Assembly: GCF_000383615.1 (NCBI RefSeq)
Contig: NZ_KB911584.1
Span: 478,593 to 542,592 of the forward strand
DNA: 64,000 nt
Origin: Streptomyces canus 299MFChir4.1
Lineage (GTDB): Bacteria; Actinomycetota; Actinomycetes; Streptomycetales; Streptomycetaceae
Direction: 5' to 3'
Part shown: in pieces, positions 42,385 through 51,510 of the stretch
How the letters are laid out: each line of letters opens with the position of its first letter
How positions within the stretch are numbered: the stretch's first letter is position 1
The notes under the pieces: model-generated
Database searches by the model: none
What the model saw: only the letters and a program-made list of their open reading frames with translations
What the model was told of the DNA's origin: nothing
Made by a program: the position numbers and the translations under genes

Positions 42385-43206
42385 ATGAGTTCAGTTCTGC
42401 GCCCGGCGACTGCCGGCCAGGATGTGCCGACAGCCAGCCAGTACCGGCCGATCTCCACCCACCTGGCCATCGCGCCACCGGTGAGCGTGGTCATACCCGC
42501 CATGAACGAGGCGGAGAACCTTCCGTACGTCTTCAAGACCCTGCCCGACTGGATCCACGAAGTGGTCCTGGTGGACGGCAACTCCACGGACGACACCGTC
42601 GCGGTGGCCCGCGAGCTGTGGCCCGAGGTCAAGGTCGTGGAGCAGCACGGCAAGGGCAAGGGAGACGCCCTGATCACCGGGTTCGAAGCCTGCACCGGTG
42701 ACATCGTCGTCATGATCGACGCGGACGGCTCGGCCGACGGCAACGAGATCGTCTCCTATGTGTCCGCCCTCGTCTCGGGCGCGGACTTCGCCAAGGGGTC
42801 CCGCTTCGCCAACGGCGGCGGCACCGACGACATGACCTTCATCCGCAAGCTCGGCAACTGGGCGCTGTGCACCATCGTCAACCACAAGTTCGGCGCCCGC
42901 TACACGGATCTGTGCTACGGGTACAACGCCTTCTGGCGGCACTGCCTCGACAAGATCGACCTCGACTGCACCGGCTTCGAGGTGGAGACCCTGATGAACA
43001 TCCGGGTCGTCAAGGCGGGGCTGAAGGTGCAGGAGATACCGAGCTACGAGTACCTGCGCATCCACGGCGCGAGCAATCTGCGGGCCGTCCGGGACGGGTT
43101 CCGGGTGCTCAAGGTGATCCTCGGGGAGCGGTCCAACCGGCGTGCGCTGCGCCGCCGCACCCACCACTCGCCGCTGCTCGACTCGCGCCGGGGAGAGGTG
43201 TCTTGA
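42385..43206 (+). CDS. GT2 glycosyltransferase, dolichyl-phosphate-mannose-synthase-like
   Basis: 273 residues. GT-A fold: PVSVVIPAMNEAENLPYVFKTLP (nucleotide-binding start), LVDGNSTDDTVAVA, and DADGSADGNEIVSYV as the DxD metal site; GYNAFWRHCLDKI follows in the acceptor region. No C-terminal membrane helices, so it is a soluble enzyme acting at the membrane face, probably transferring a sugar to a polyprenyl phosphate. The ATG at 42385 follows AGGGAA. It overlaps the next glycosyltransferase gene by four bases. Confidence 0.93.
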   Translation: MSSVLRPATAGQDVPTASQYRPISTHLAIAPPVSVVIPAMNEAENLPYVFKTLPDWIHEVVLVDGNSTDDTVAVARELWPEVKVVEQHGKGKGDALITGFEACTGDIVVMIDADGSADGNEIVSYVSALVSGADFAKGSRFANGGGTDDMTFIRKLGNWALCTIVNHKFGARYTDLCYGYNAFWRHCLDKIDLDCTGFEVETLMNIRVVKAGLKVQEIPSYEYLRIHGASNLRAVRDGFRVLKVILGERSNRRALRRRTHHSPLLDSRRGEVS

Positions 43207-44192
43207 GCGATCCCGACATCTCCGTCGTGATCTGCGTGTACACCGAGGACCGCTGGGAGGACATCCTCGCGGCGGTCGCCTCGGTGCGGACGCAGTCGTA
43301 TCCGGCCCTGGAGACGCTGCTGGTCGTCGACCACAATGCGACGCTCCTGGACCGCCTGACCAAGGAGTACAAGGAAGTCCGGGAGGTCCGCGTGTTCGCC
43401 AACGCGGGCCCCCGCGGCCTGTCCGCAGGCCGCAACACGGGGATCGCCGCCGCGCGAGGGGAGGTGATCGCCTTCCTGGACGACGACGCCGTCGCCGAGC
43501 GCGACTGGCTGCGGCACTTCGCCGCCGCCTACGCCGACCCGCGGGTCATGGCGGTCGGCGGCCGAACGGTGCCGATCTGGGCGTCGGGGCGCCGGCCGGC
43601 CTGGTTCCCGCGGGAATTCGACTGGGTGGTCGGCTGCACCTACAAGGGCATCCCGGCCGGCCTGGTCCGGGTGCGCAACGTCCTCGGGGGCAACGCCTCC
43701 TTCCGCCGCAGCGCGTTCGACGCGGCGGGCGGCTTCGCCACCGGCATCGGACGGGACGGCGACAAGCGCCCGCTGGGCTGCGAGGAGACGGAACTGTGCA
43801 TCCGGCTGAGCCGGGCCAGACCGGACGCGGTCCTGCTGATCGACGACCGGGCGGTGATCCACCACCGGGTGCCAGAGGTGCGCGAGCACTTCGGGTACTT
43901 CCGCACGCGCGCGTACGCGGAGGGCCTGTCGAAGGCGCTGGTGGCCCGAAGCGTGGGCGCGGACAAGGGACTTGAGTCGGAGCGCCGGTACGCCACCCGG
44001 GTGCTGCCGGCCGGGGTGGTGCGCGGGCTGCGGGACGCCGCGCTGGCCCGGCCGGGCGGCGCGGGCCGGGCGGGCGCGATCGTCGCCGGGGTGCTCACCG
44101 CGGCCGGCGGGTACGTGGTCGGCACCGTCCGGGCGTGGCGGGGAGGAGCCACCTTCTCGGTCGTGAAAATTGAGGGGGACAGACATGGCTGA
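43203..44192 (+). CDS. GT2 glycosyltransferase
   Basis: 329 residues from a TTG start that overlaps the previous stop (TTGA) and follows GGGGAGAGG. GT-A motifs: ISVVICVYTEDRWEDILAAVASVRTQSYPALETLLVVDHN, GLSAGRNTGIAAARGEVIAFLDDDAVAERDWL (DDD metal site), and CEETELCIRLSRARPDAVLLIDDRAVIHHRVPEVR as the catalytic ED-x-ELC and His region. It resembles rhamnosyl/N-acetylglucosaminyl transferases of exopolysaccharide operons. A short C-terminal hydrophobic stretch (GAIVAGVLTAAGGYVVGTV) could anchor it to the membrane. It overlaps the deacetylase gene by eight bases. Confidence 0.93.
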   Translation: MSDPDISVVICVYTEDRWEDILAAVASVRTQSYPALETLLVVDHNATLLDRLTKEYKEVREVRVFANAGPRGLSAGRNTGIAAARGEVIAFLDDDAVAERDWLRHFAAAYADPRVMAVGGRTVPIWASGRRPAWFPREFDWVVGCTYKGIPAGLVRVRNVLGGNASFRRSAFDAAGGFATGIGRDGDKRPLGCEETELCIRLSRARPDAVLLIDDRAVIHHRVPEVREHFGYFRTRAYAEGLSKALVARSVGADKGLESERRYATRVLPAGVVRGLRDAALARPGGAGRAGAIVAGVLTAAGGYVVGTVRAWRGGATFSVVKIEGDRHG

Positions 44193-44985
44193 GCCGCCCG
44201 TACCGATCCTCATGTACCACGCGGTCGCCACCGACCCGAACGACGCCACCCGCGTGCTGTCGGTGTCCCCGGAGGCCTTCGCCCAACAGATGGAACTGAT
44301 CGGCGAGTCGGGACTCACCCCGGTCAGGACGGCGGATCTCGCGGCCCGTTGGCGCGACGGCCGGCCGCTGCCCGCGCGGCCCGTCCTGATCACCTTCGAC
44401 GACGGCTACGAGGGCGTCCACCGGCACGCCCTGCCCGTGCTCGCCAAGCACGGCTACCCGGCGACGGTGTTCGTCTCCACCGGCTGGCTCCGGGGCGCGT
44501 ACGACACGGGCGGCGGCCTGGACACCATGCTCGACTGGGACCAGGTCCGCGAACTCGCCGCGGCGGACGTCGAGATCGGCGGCCACACCCACACGCACCC
44601 GCAGCTCGACCAGCTCGACGACGGCGCGCTGCGCCACGAGCTGATCCACTCCAGGGAGATCGTCACCGACGAGGTCGGCACCGCGCCGGTCTCGCTCGCC
44701 TACCCGTACGGCTACTCCAGCCGCCGGGTGCGCGAGGCGGCCCGCGAGACCGGGTACGGCCAGGCTCTGGCCGTGAACAACGCCCTCGCGCGGCGCCGCC
44801 AGGGGCCGTACGCGCTGACGCGGCTGACCGTGCGCCGCGCCACCACGGCCGAGGAGTTCGAGCGGCTCGTCCAGGGCCGTGCGATCGCCCGGGACTTCGC
44901 CAGGGACCGTGCCCTCACCAAGGGGTACGCGTTGGTCCGAAGAGCACGACAGGTCCGCCGGAAGGTCTCCCGTTCCCGTGTCTGA
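44185..44985 (+). CDS. Polysaccharide deacetylase (NodB homology, CE4)
   Basis: 266 residues. NodB motifs: 1, LITFDDGYEGV (catalytic base and metal Asp); 2, GGHTHTHPQL (metal His pair H-x3-H); 3, SLAYPYGYSSRRV. There is no signal peptide, and LMYHAVA near the N-terminus is the type seen in PgaB/IcaB-related enzymes. It should remove N-acetyl groups from a hexosamine-containing lipid-linked intermediate in the cytosol, or act after non-classical export. The ATG at 44185 overlaps the preceding stop by eight bases; its own end overlaps the fusion gene by eight bases. Confidence 0.93.
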   Translation: MAEPPVPILMYHAVATDPNDATRVLSVSPEAFAQQMELIGESGLTPVRTADLAARWRDGRPLPARPVLITFDDGYEGVHRHALPVLAKHGYPATVFVSTGWLRGAYDTGGGLDTMLDWDQVRELAAADVEIGGHTHTHPQLDQLDDGALRHELIHSREIVTDEVGTAPVSLAYPYGYSSRRVREAARETGYGQALAVNNALARRRQGPYALTRLTVRRATTAEEFERLVQGRAIARDFARDRALTKGYALVRRARQVRRKVSRSRV

Positions 44986-47900
44986 CACGACGACCACGAC
45001 CGAGCCCGAGTCGACCGCGGCCAAGGCGCCCGAGCAGTCGGGGCGCCGTCTTCGGCTGCCCGGACTGGGTGGGGGCGGCAACCAGCTGTTCCGCAACGCC
45101 TACGCCCTGATGCTCAACACCGGTATCTCCGCGGTGCTCGGCCTCGGCTTCTGGCTGGCGGCCGCCCGCTACTACTCCGAGTCGGCGGTCGGCCAGGGCT
45201 CCGCCGCGATCGCCGCGATGAAACTCCTCGCGGGACTGACCGCGGTGACCCTGACCGGAGCGCTGGCCCGCTTCATACCGGTCGCGGGCCGGGCCACGGG
45301 GCGCCTCATCGCCCGCACGTACGCGGGCAGTTCGGTGCTCGTGGCGATCGCCGCCGTCGTCTTCCTGCTCACCCTGGACGCGTGGGGGCCGTCGTACCGG
45401 TTCCTGCACGGGCCGGTGAACGGGCTCGGCTTCATCGCCGCCGTCGTCGCCTGGAACGTGCTCACCCTCCAGGACGGGGTGCTGACGGGGCTGCGCAGCG
45501 CGCTGTGGGTGCCGGTCGGCAACACCGTGTTCTCCGCGGTGAAGCTGGGACTCCTGGTCGCGTTCGCGGTGGCGATCCCGACGGCCGGTGTCTTCGTGTC
45601 GTGGGTCGCGGCGATCGCCGTCTCGGTGCTGCCGCTGGGCTGGATGGTGTTCCGGCGTCTGGCGCCGCGCCATGTGAAGGCGACCGAGGGCCACGCGAAG
45701 CCGCCCTCCCTCAGGGAGATCGGGCGCTTCCTCGCGGGCGACTACACCGGCTCGTTGTTCTCGCTCGCCGTGGTCTACCTGGTCCCGGTGATCGTGGCCT
45801 CCCAGGTCAGCTCCCAGGACAACGCGTACTTCTACATCACCACGACGATCGGCGGCACCTGCAACCTGCTCGCCATCAACATGGGTGCCTCCCTGACCGT
45901 CGAGGGCTCGCACGACCCGGGCCGGCTGGCCGCCAACACCCGGGCCGCGCTGAAGCGGATGGCGCGGATCATGCTGCCGGTGGCCGGGGTCCTGTTCTTC
46001 GGGGCGCCCTGGATCCTCGGCGTGTTCGGGGCGGGGTACGCGGACGCGGCCACCCCGCTGCTGCGCTGGTTCGCCGTCGGCGCGGTGCTCCGGGTCGTCA
46101 TGGAGACGTACTTCGCGGTGCTGCGCGCACAGAGCCGTACCTCCGGACTCGCCTGGTTGCAGGGCCTGTTGTGCGTGATGGTGCTCGGTCTGACGCTGCT
46201 GCTCCTGCCCCGCATGGGGCTGACCGGAGCGGGCGTCGCCGAGATCTCCTCGCTCGCGGTGATCGTCGCGATCGCCGCGCCCAGGCTGTACCGGACGGTC
46301 CGGCTCGCACCGGCCGAGGTGCCCGCGACCGCGGCTCCCGACGGCGACCTCGCCGACCTCGGGGCGCGCGAGGTACCGGCCGCGGGCCGTGCCCGCCGTC
46401 CCGGCTGGGCGCTCGACCAGGACACCCTCGCGCTGGGTATCCACGTCGACTTCGACCACCAGGAACGCCGTCCGGACGTACGCCCGGGACCCGGCACCCC
46501 GCCCACCGGCACACCCGTGACCGGCGTGACGCGCGACCGGCCGACGTGGGCGCTGCGGAAGCCGCCCGAGCTCGGGCTGCCCGTGGAGGCACGGGAACCG
46601 GGCTCCGAGTCCTCCGTGGGACCGGCCGAGACGGAGGTGGACGCGCCGTTCGAGGTGGCCTTCGACGCGGGCAAGGAGGTCGACGTACCGGAGGAGCCCG
46701 CCGTACCGGAGGAGGCGCCACAGCCCGCCGAGCCGCCGCGGCCCCTGTCGTGGCGGGAACGGCTCCAGCCCACCTGGCTCGGGGTGTTCCTCGGCTGTCT
46801 GCTGGCCGTCGCGCTGCTCCTGTACTGGGTGCCGGCCCTGGGTCTGGGCGAGGCAGACCTGGACCGGATGGGCGGGCTAGGGCTGATCTCGGTCCTGCCG
46901 CTGCCCACGCTGGCCGGCGCGGCGCTCCTGGTCGTGGTCTTCGCCTCGCTGCTCTGGCTGGGCCGCGAGCACAAGGCGCTGCTGCTGCTCACTCTGGTGG
47001 CGACCGTGTTCTCGCTGCACGCGCTGCCCGCGGTGATCGAGGCCGAACCGCGGTTCGCGACGGCTTGGCAGCACCTCGGGTTCCTCGACTACATCGACCG
47101 GACCGGCTCCGCGGTGCCCGACCTGGACGCCCGCTGGAGCTGGCCGGGCTTCTTCGCGGTGGCCTCGTTCGTCGGGCAGGCCTGCGGGGTCACAGACTTC
47201 ACCGAGATCATCCGCTGGTGGCCCACCGCGATCCAACTCGCCTACCTGGTGCCGATGTTCCTGCTGGTACGGCACATGCGGGCGAGCTGGCGGGCCAAGT
47301 GGACCGGCATCTGGATCTTCGTACTCAGCGGCTGGGTCGGCCAGGACTACTTCTCCCCGCAGGGGTTCACCTATCTGCTGTATCTGGTGTTCGTGGCGGT
47401 CCTGCTGGTCTGGTTCCGCGCCCCGCGCGTGATCTGGACGAAGCGGCGGCCCGGCGAGGCGGAGGTCGAACCGACGAACCGCCGCCAACGGGCCGTACTG
47501 CTCGCGGTGTTGATCGGTCTGTTCGCGGCGAGCGTGCCCGCCCACCAGCTCACCCCGTTCGTGATGCTCGGCGTGCTGGCGGTGCTCGTCCTGATCGGCC
47601 GCAGCGAACTGCGCGGTCTGCCCATCCTGTTCGCCGTCATGGTCGCCGCCTGGATCGGCTGGATGGCCGAGCCGTACTGGTCGGGCCACTTCGACGACCT
47701 CTTCGGCGGGGTCGGTGGCGTCGGCGGCAACGTCTCCTCGTCGGTCTCCGGCCGTATCGAGGGCGGCAGTTCGACGCACAAGCTGGTCCTGTACGTGCGC
47801 GTGCTGCTGGCCGGCGGGGTCATGGCCCTCGCCTGCTACGGCTGGTGGCGGCGGCGCGAGCACAAGTACCGGGAAGCCGCGCTGCTCGTCCTCACCTTCG

Positions 47901-48778
47901 TCCCGTTCCTCGGTTTCGGCATGCAGTCGTACGGCGGCGAGATGGCGCTGCGGGTCTTCATGTTCGCCCTGCCGGGTGCCGGTCTGCTCGCCGCGCTGGC
48001 GCTCTTCCCGCGCACCGGGGTCACCGCGAAGGAACGCGAGAAGGACCGGGTCTCTCTCGCCCCGGTGGCCGCGCTGATGGCGGGTCTGCTGCTCATCGGC
48101 GGTTTCCTGGTGGCCCGTTGGGGCAACGAGCCGTTCGAGCGGATCCAGCCCGGCGAGGTCGCCGCCATGGACTACGTCTACGCCCACGACGATCCGACGG
48201 TCCGGGTGCTGTGGCTGTCCAATGACACGCTGAACAACGTGACGCCGGCGATGCCGTGGGGCGCGAAGGACATGGAGAAGGTGTCCTACGTGCCGACGCT
48301 CGCGCCGACCGACCCGGTGCTGGTGTCGAGCCTGGTCAAGGCGCTGAAGGACGCGGGCCCGAACTCGTATCTGATGGTCAACGTCAGCCAGGTCACCTAT
48401 CTGCGTCTGGACGTGGGCTACTCGCGGACGTGGGAACCGCGGCTGCTCGACAACCTCGACGGCCGCAAGGAGCTCAAGCGGGTCCTCACCAACGACGACG
48501 TGACCATGTACGCGCTGCGGGACCAGCCCGCCGGGAAGGTTCCCAGGGCCGATCCGGGGCCGATCGGACCGCAGGTGACCTGGACGCCGTGGTCGGTGGT
48601 GGGGGCGCTGGCCGCGCTGGCGCTGATCCTGCTGCTCTCGGCCCGGGAGGTGGTGCGGGTCGCGGTGCGGCCGGGGGTGCGGCAGCTGCGGTGGCTGCAG
48701 AGCAGCTTCTGGTTCGCGCTGCCACTGCTCGCGGTGTTCCTGGCGGCGCTGGTGCAGCGGTTCCTGACGATGAAGTGA
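44978..48778 (+). CDS. Flippase-polytopic membrane protein fusion (Wzx-like plus second membrane domain)
   Basis: 1266 residues. The N-terminal half (~35-450) has about 12-14 membrane helices of the polysaccharide flippase type: FRNAYALMLNTGISAVLGLGFWLAAARYYSESAVGQGSAAIAAMKLLAGLT and NMGASLTVEGSHDPGRLAANTRAALKRMARIMLPVAGVLFFGAPWIL. A Pro/Glu/Asp-rich cytosolic linker (~470-605) joins a second polytopic half with ~12 helices and an exported C-terminal region (DPTVRVLWLSNDTLNNVTPAMPWGAKD), ending in two helices. The second half resembles GT-C/ligase-type membrane proteins. GTG 44978 follows GGAAGG. It would flip and then polymerise or transfer the lipid-linked glycan in one polypeptide. Confidence 0.88.
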   Translation: MSDTTTTTEPESTAAKAPEQSGRRLRLPGLGGGGNQLFRNAYALMLNTGISAVLGLGFWLAAARYYSESAVGQGSAAIAAMKLLAGLTAVTLTGALARFIPVAGRATGRLIARTYAGSSVLVAIAAVVFLLTLDAWGPSYRFLHGPVNGLGFIAAVVAWNVLTLQDGVLTGLRSALWVPVGNTVFSAVKLGLLVAFAVAIPTAGVFVSWVAAIAVSVLPLGWMVFRRLAPRHVKATEGHAKPPSLREIGRFLAGDYTGSLFSLAVVYLVPVIVASQVSSQDNAYFYITTTIGGTCNLLAINMGASLTVEGSHDPGRLAANTRAALKRMARIMLPVAGVLFFGAPWILGVFGAGYADAATPLLRWFAVGAVLRVVMETYFAVLRAQSRTSGLAWLQGLLCVMVLGLTLLLLPRMGLTGAGVAEISSLAVIVAIAAPRLYRTVRLAPAEVPATAAPDGDLADLGAREVPAAGRARRPGWALDQDTLALGIHVDFDHQERRPDVRPGPGTPPTGTPVTGVTRDRPTWALRKPPELGLPVEAREPGSESSVGPAETEVDAPFEVAFDAGKEVDVPEEPAVPEEAPQPAEPPRPLSWRERLQPTWLGVFLGCLLAVALLLYWVPALGLGEADLDRMGGLGLISVLPLPTLAGAALLVVVFASLLWLGREHKALLLLTLVATVFSLHALPAVIEAEPRFATAWQHLGFLDYIDRTGSAVPDLDARWSWPGFFAVASFVGQACGVTDFTEIIRWWPTAIQLAYLVPMFLLVRHMRASWRAKWTGIWIFVLSGWVGQDYFSPQGFTYLLYLVFVAVLLVWFRAPRVIWTKRRPGEAEVEPTNRRQRAVLLAVLIGLFAASVPAHQLTPFVMLGVLAVLVLIGRSELRGLPILFAVMVAAWIGWMAEPYWSGHFDDLFGGVGGVGGNVSSSVSGRIEGGSSTHKLVLYVRVLLAGGVMALACYGWWRRREHKYREAALLVLTFVPFLGFGMQSYGGEMALRVFMFALPGAGLLAALALFPRTGVTAKEREKDRVSLAPVAALMAGLLLIGGFLVARWGNEPFERIQPGEVAAMDYVYAHDDPTVRVLWLSNDTLNNVTPAMPWGAKDMEKVSYVPTLAPTDPVLVSSLVKALKDAGPNSYLMVNVSQVTYLRLDVGYSRTWEPRLLDNLDGRKELKRVLTNDDVTMYALRDQPAGKVPRADPGPIGPQVTWTPWSVVGALAALALILLLSAREVVRVAVRPGVRQLRWLQSSFWFALPLLAVFLAALVQRFLTMK

Positions 48779-48798
48779 CGCCTTCGGAGGTTCTTTCG

Positions 48799-48835
48799 GA
48801 GGTCAAGTGGCTCAGCGGGTGAGCCACTTGACCTC
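48799..48835. terminator. Bidirectional terminator that includes the hydrolase's last codons
   Basis: GAGGTCAAGTGGCTCA (48799-48814) pairs perfectly with TGAGCCACTTGACCTC (48820-48835) around GCGGG: a 16-bp stem. The right arm is the antisense of codons EVKWL of the convergent glycoside hydrolase gene, and the left arm contains that gene's stop codon, so the stem serves both convergent genes. Confidence 0.9.
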
Positions 48836-50233
48836 ATATGCCTGCATGTCGAACCTCTTCCCGTCGACATCGGCGCTGATCTGCCGGTTCAGGGTGTTCA
48901 CCACCAGGACCGTCCGGTCGGTGGCGAGGACCCGGACGTTGGGCACGTCATCGGCGGCGACGGAGACGTTCTCGTACGTGCTCCCCGGCGCGAAGGCCTT
49001 GTTGAACCGGCTGAGCAGGTCGAACATCGGCAGCTTCCGTCCTCCGCTCCCGCTGTCCGTCGGTGTCCAGAGACAGCCCGCGCAGTCCGTGCCCTTCTCG
49101 TTCTCCGGGTTCCAGTAGAAGGCGGACGTGGTGCCGCCCTTGGCCAGCGCGATCATTCCGGCGGCCTGCACCGCGACCCGGCGGTTCTCCGACCAGCCCT
49201 CGCGCTCGTCCTGGCTGTCGGCGGGCTCGACGTAGTACTCGGCCCACCACAGGGGCAGGTTCCCGGTCCGCTGCCGCACCCAGGTGCTCACCGCGGTGAA
49301 CTTGTCGGTGGCCGCGAACTCGTTCGGCAACAGCTCGTCGTCGTTGGTGTAGCTGGAGCCGTCCACGACCACGAAGTCGGCACCGGCCTTGTTCCTGTTC
49401 CAGTAGTCGAAGGCGTCGAGGATCCGCTGGTCCATCGCGCCCCAGGCGCCCTTGAAGGTCGCGGAGGCGTCCCCGGAGCGCGGGTCGACGCTGTCCATCA
49501 CGAGATACGGCCCGCCCACCATGATCTTGGGGTCGACCTTCTTCAGCGCCTTGTAGACCAGGTTGTAGAGCTGGGTGTAACCCTCGTAGTCCCAGCGGGC
49601 CTTCGCGTCGTTCCAGAAACCCTTGAACTCGTTCCAGACGATGAAGTGGCGTACGTCCGGGTACCGCTTGGCGACGGTCGCGGCGAGCGCGGCGTAGTCC
49701 TCGAAGTGGGCGGGGTCCGGCGCGGTCTCCAGCGCCGCCTTGCTCCAGTCGGTCTTGCCGACGCCCGCCTCGCCGCCCTTCATCCAGTCCGGCGCGCAGC
49801 ACAGGGTGAGGGTCGGCGTGGACCCGGAGGCGCGGATGAAGTCCACGCGCCGGTCCAGGTCCTCGAAGTCGTACCGCCCCTTGACCGGCTCGGGGTTGTC
49901 GGCGCCCCAGCCCATGATGTGCTGGTTCTGCGGGAGACCGCCCGCGTCCTCGATCCGTTGTCCGACCCGCTCGCCGGCCGCGGAGCTGCCCTCGTCGGCG
50001 CTGAACTGGGTGTGCGTGAAGCCCCAGCCGACGTCCGGGGTGTCCGCGTCCGGTGTGGTCGTCGGGGTGCCGTGGACCCGGTCGCCGTTGCGTGAGGTGC
50101 CGTCGGTGCCCGCGCCGCCGCCCGGAAGCGTGTTGAGGAGGGTCACGACCAGCGCCAGAGCCACCGCGCCCACCCCGAGCAGAGCGGTGAGCCGCCACCG
50201 CCGTGCCCCCGAATACCACTCATGACGTCCCAT
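48812..50233 (-). CDS. Membrane-anchored glycoside hydrolase (clan GH-A, GH39-like)
   Basis: 473 residues. A short basic N-terminus (MGRHEWYSGARRWR) and signal anchor (LTALLGVGAVALALVVTLLNTLPGG) lead to a TIM-barrel hydrolase. YPDVRHFIVWNEFKGFW contains the N-E pair of the acid/base catalyst, and NLPLWWAEYYVEPADSQ the likely nucleophile Glu. DPKIMVGGPYLVMD fits GH39-type beta-xylosidase/glycosidase folds. It probably trims or degrades the surface polysaccharide made by the convergent operon. The ATG at 50233 is taken from the anchor topology; the ribosome site is weak. Confidence 0.85.
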   Translation of the reverse strand: MGRHEWYSGARRWRLTALLGVGAVALALVVTLLNTLPGGGAGTDGTSRNGDRVHGTPTTTPDADTPDVGWGFTHTQFSADEGSSAAGERVGQRIEDAGGLPQNQHIMGWGADNPEPVKGRYDFEDLDRRVDFIRASGSTPTLTLCCAPDWMKGGEAGVGKTDWSKAALETAPDPAHFEDYAALAATVAKRYPDVRHFIVWNEFKGFWNDAKARWDYEGYTQLYNLVYKALKKVDPKIMVGGPYLVMDSVDPRSGDASATFKGAWGAMDQRILDAFDYWNRNKAGADFVVVDGSSYTNDDELLPNEFAATDKFTAVSTWVRQRTGNLPLWWAEYYVEPADSQDEREGWSENRRVAVQAAGMIALAKGGTTSAFYWNPENEKGTDCAGCLWTPTDSGSGGRKLPMFDLLSRFNKAFAPGSTYENVSVAADDVPNVRVLATDRTVLVVNTLNRQISADVDGKRFDMQAYEVKWLTR

Positions 50234-50400
50234 CGGGGGCAACGGTATCCGCGAACACACCTGCGCGGGCAGATGTCGGAGATGCACAGCCTTGTAACAG
50301 GAGGTAGCGGACAGACCGGAAACACCGGACGCCGGCGACACGATCCGCGCACTCCGGAAACCGGGTGCGTATGGGGGTCCCGTGCCGGATCATGGGCCGC

Positions 50401-51495
50401 ATGTCTGCGAACCCACACGACGCTCTGCCGATCCGGCTCAACGTCGACGACAGCGACTCGCCGTCCGACGTCGTCGACGCGCTGTTCCTCGGCCGCTTCG
50501 CGACGGGCGAGCAGCCGTACTCCCACGCGGCCAACATCGACCGGGTCCGCACCGGGGCCACCCTCCTGCCGCCGGGCGCCCGGGTGCTGCGCGTCGCCCG
50601 CGACGACGACCGCAGCGCGACGCTCGCCGAGGGCGACGGCTGGACCCTGCTGGTCTCCCGCTGGAACCGCGGCGCCGACGTCACCGTCACGGCGACCGAG
50701 CCCGAGCTGGCCAAGAAGGTCCTCGACCAGGCCACCGACGGCGCGGCGGACGAGCCCGAACCCCAGCCGGAGAACGTGACGATGGGCTTCTGGTACGTCT
50801 CCCCCAGGCGCGGCCCGCACCGCACGACCCGGCAGATCTCCGCGGGCACCTGGGACGAGGTCCGCCAGAACTACACGGCGCCGGTCGCGGACGCGATGGA
50901 CCGCCTGATGAAGACGACCCCGGAGGACATCGCGGGCCGCCTGCTCCTGCTGCACGGCCCGCCGGGCACCGGCAAGACCTCCGCCCTGCGCACACTGGCC
51001 CGCTCCTGGCGGGACTGGTGCCAGGTGGACTGCGTCCTGGACCCGGAGCGGCTGTTCAGCGACGTCGGCTATCTGATGGACATCGCGATCGGCGAGGACG
51101 ACTCGACGGGCAAGGGCCGCTGGCGGCTGCTGCTCCTGGAGGACTGCGACGAGCTGATCCGCGGCGAGGCCAAGCACACGGCGGGCCAGGCCCTGTCGCG
51201 GCTGCTGAACCTGACCGACGGTCTGCTGGGCCAGGGCCGCAACGTCCTGGTCGGCGTCACCACCAACGAGGACCTGGAGCGCCTGCACCCCGCCGTGGTC
51301 CGCCCCGGCCGCTGTCTGGCCCGGATCGAGGTGGGCCCGCTGACCCGTGGGGAGGCCGTGGGCTGGCTCGGCGCCGAGGAGGGCGTGGGCCGTGAGGGGG
51401 CGACCCTGGCGGAGCTGTACGCGCTGCGCCGGGGCACGTCGCCGACGGCGGTGCCGGAGCCCCGGCCCGGGGCGGACGCGGGGCTGTACCTGTAG
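50401..51495 (+). CDS. AAA-type ATPase with DUF5925 N-terminal domain
   Basis: 364 residues. Residues 1-~130 form the DUF5925 region (HDALPIRLNVDDSDSPSDVVDALFLGRFATGEQPYSHAANIDRV). The AAA core follows: Walker A LLLHGPPGTGKTSALR, Walker B WRLLLLEDCDELI, sensor 1 VLVGVTTNEDLERLHPAVVRPGRCLARIEVGPL. This BCS1/ClpX-like remodelling module is cytosolic; the client is unknown. ATG 50401 is chosen (an ATG at 50392 is also possible). The DUF72 gene starts 15 bases downstream, so they are likely cotranscribed. Confidence 0.9.
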   Translation: MSANPHDALPIRLNVDDSDSPSDVVDALFLGRFATGEQPYSHAANIDRVRTGATLLPPGARVLRVARDDDRSATLAEGDGWTLLVSRWNRGADVTVTATEPELAKKVLDQATDGAADEPEPQPENVTMGFWYVSPRRGPHRTTRQISAGTWDEVRQNYTAPVADAMDRLMKTTPEDIAGRLLLLHGPPGTGKTSALRTLARSWRDWCQVDCVLDPERLFSDVGYLMDIAIGEDDSTGKGRWRLLLLEDCDELIRGEAKHTAGQALSRLLNLTDGLLGQGRNVLVGVTTNEDLERLHPAVVRPGRCLARIEVGPLTRGEAVGWLGAEEGVGREGATLAELYALRRGTSPTAVPEPRPGADAGLYL

Positions 51496-51510
51496 TGCTT
51501 TGATGGGTGT

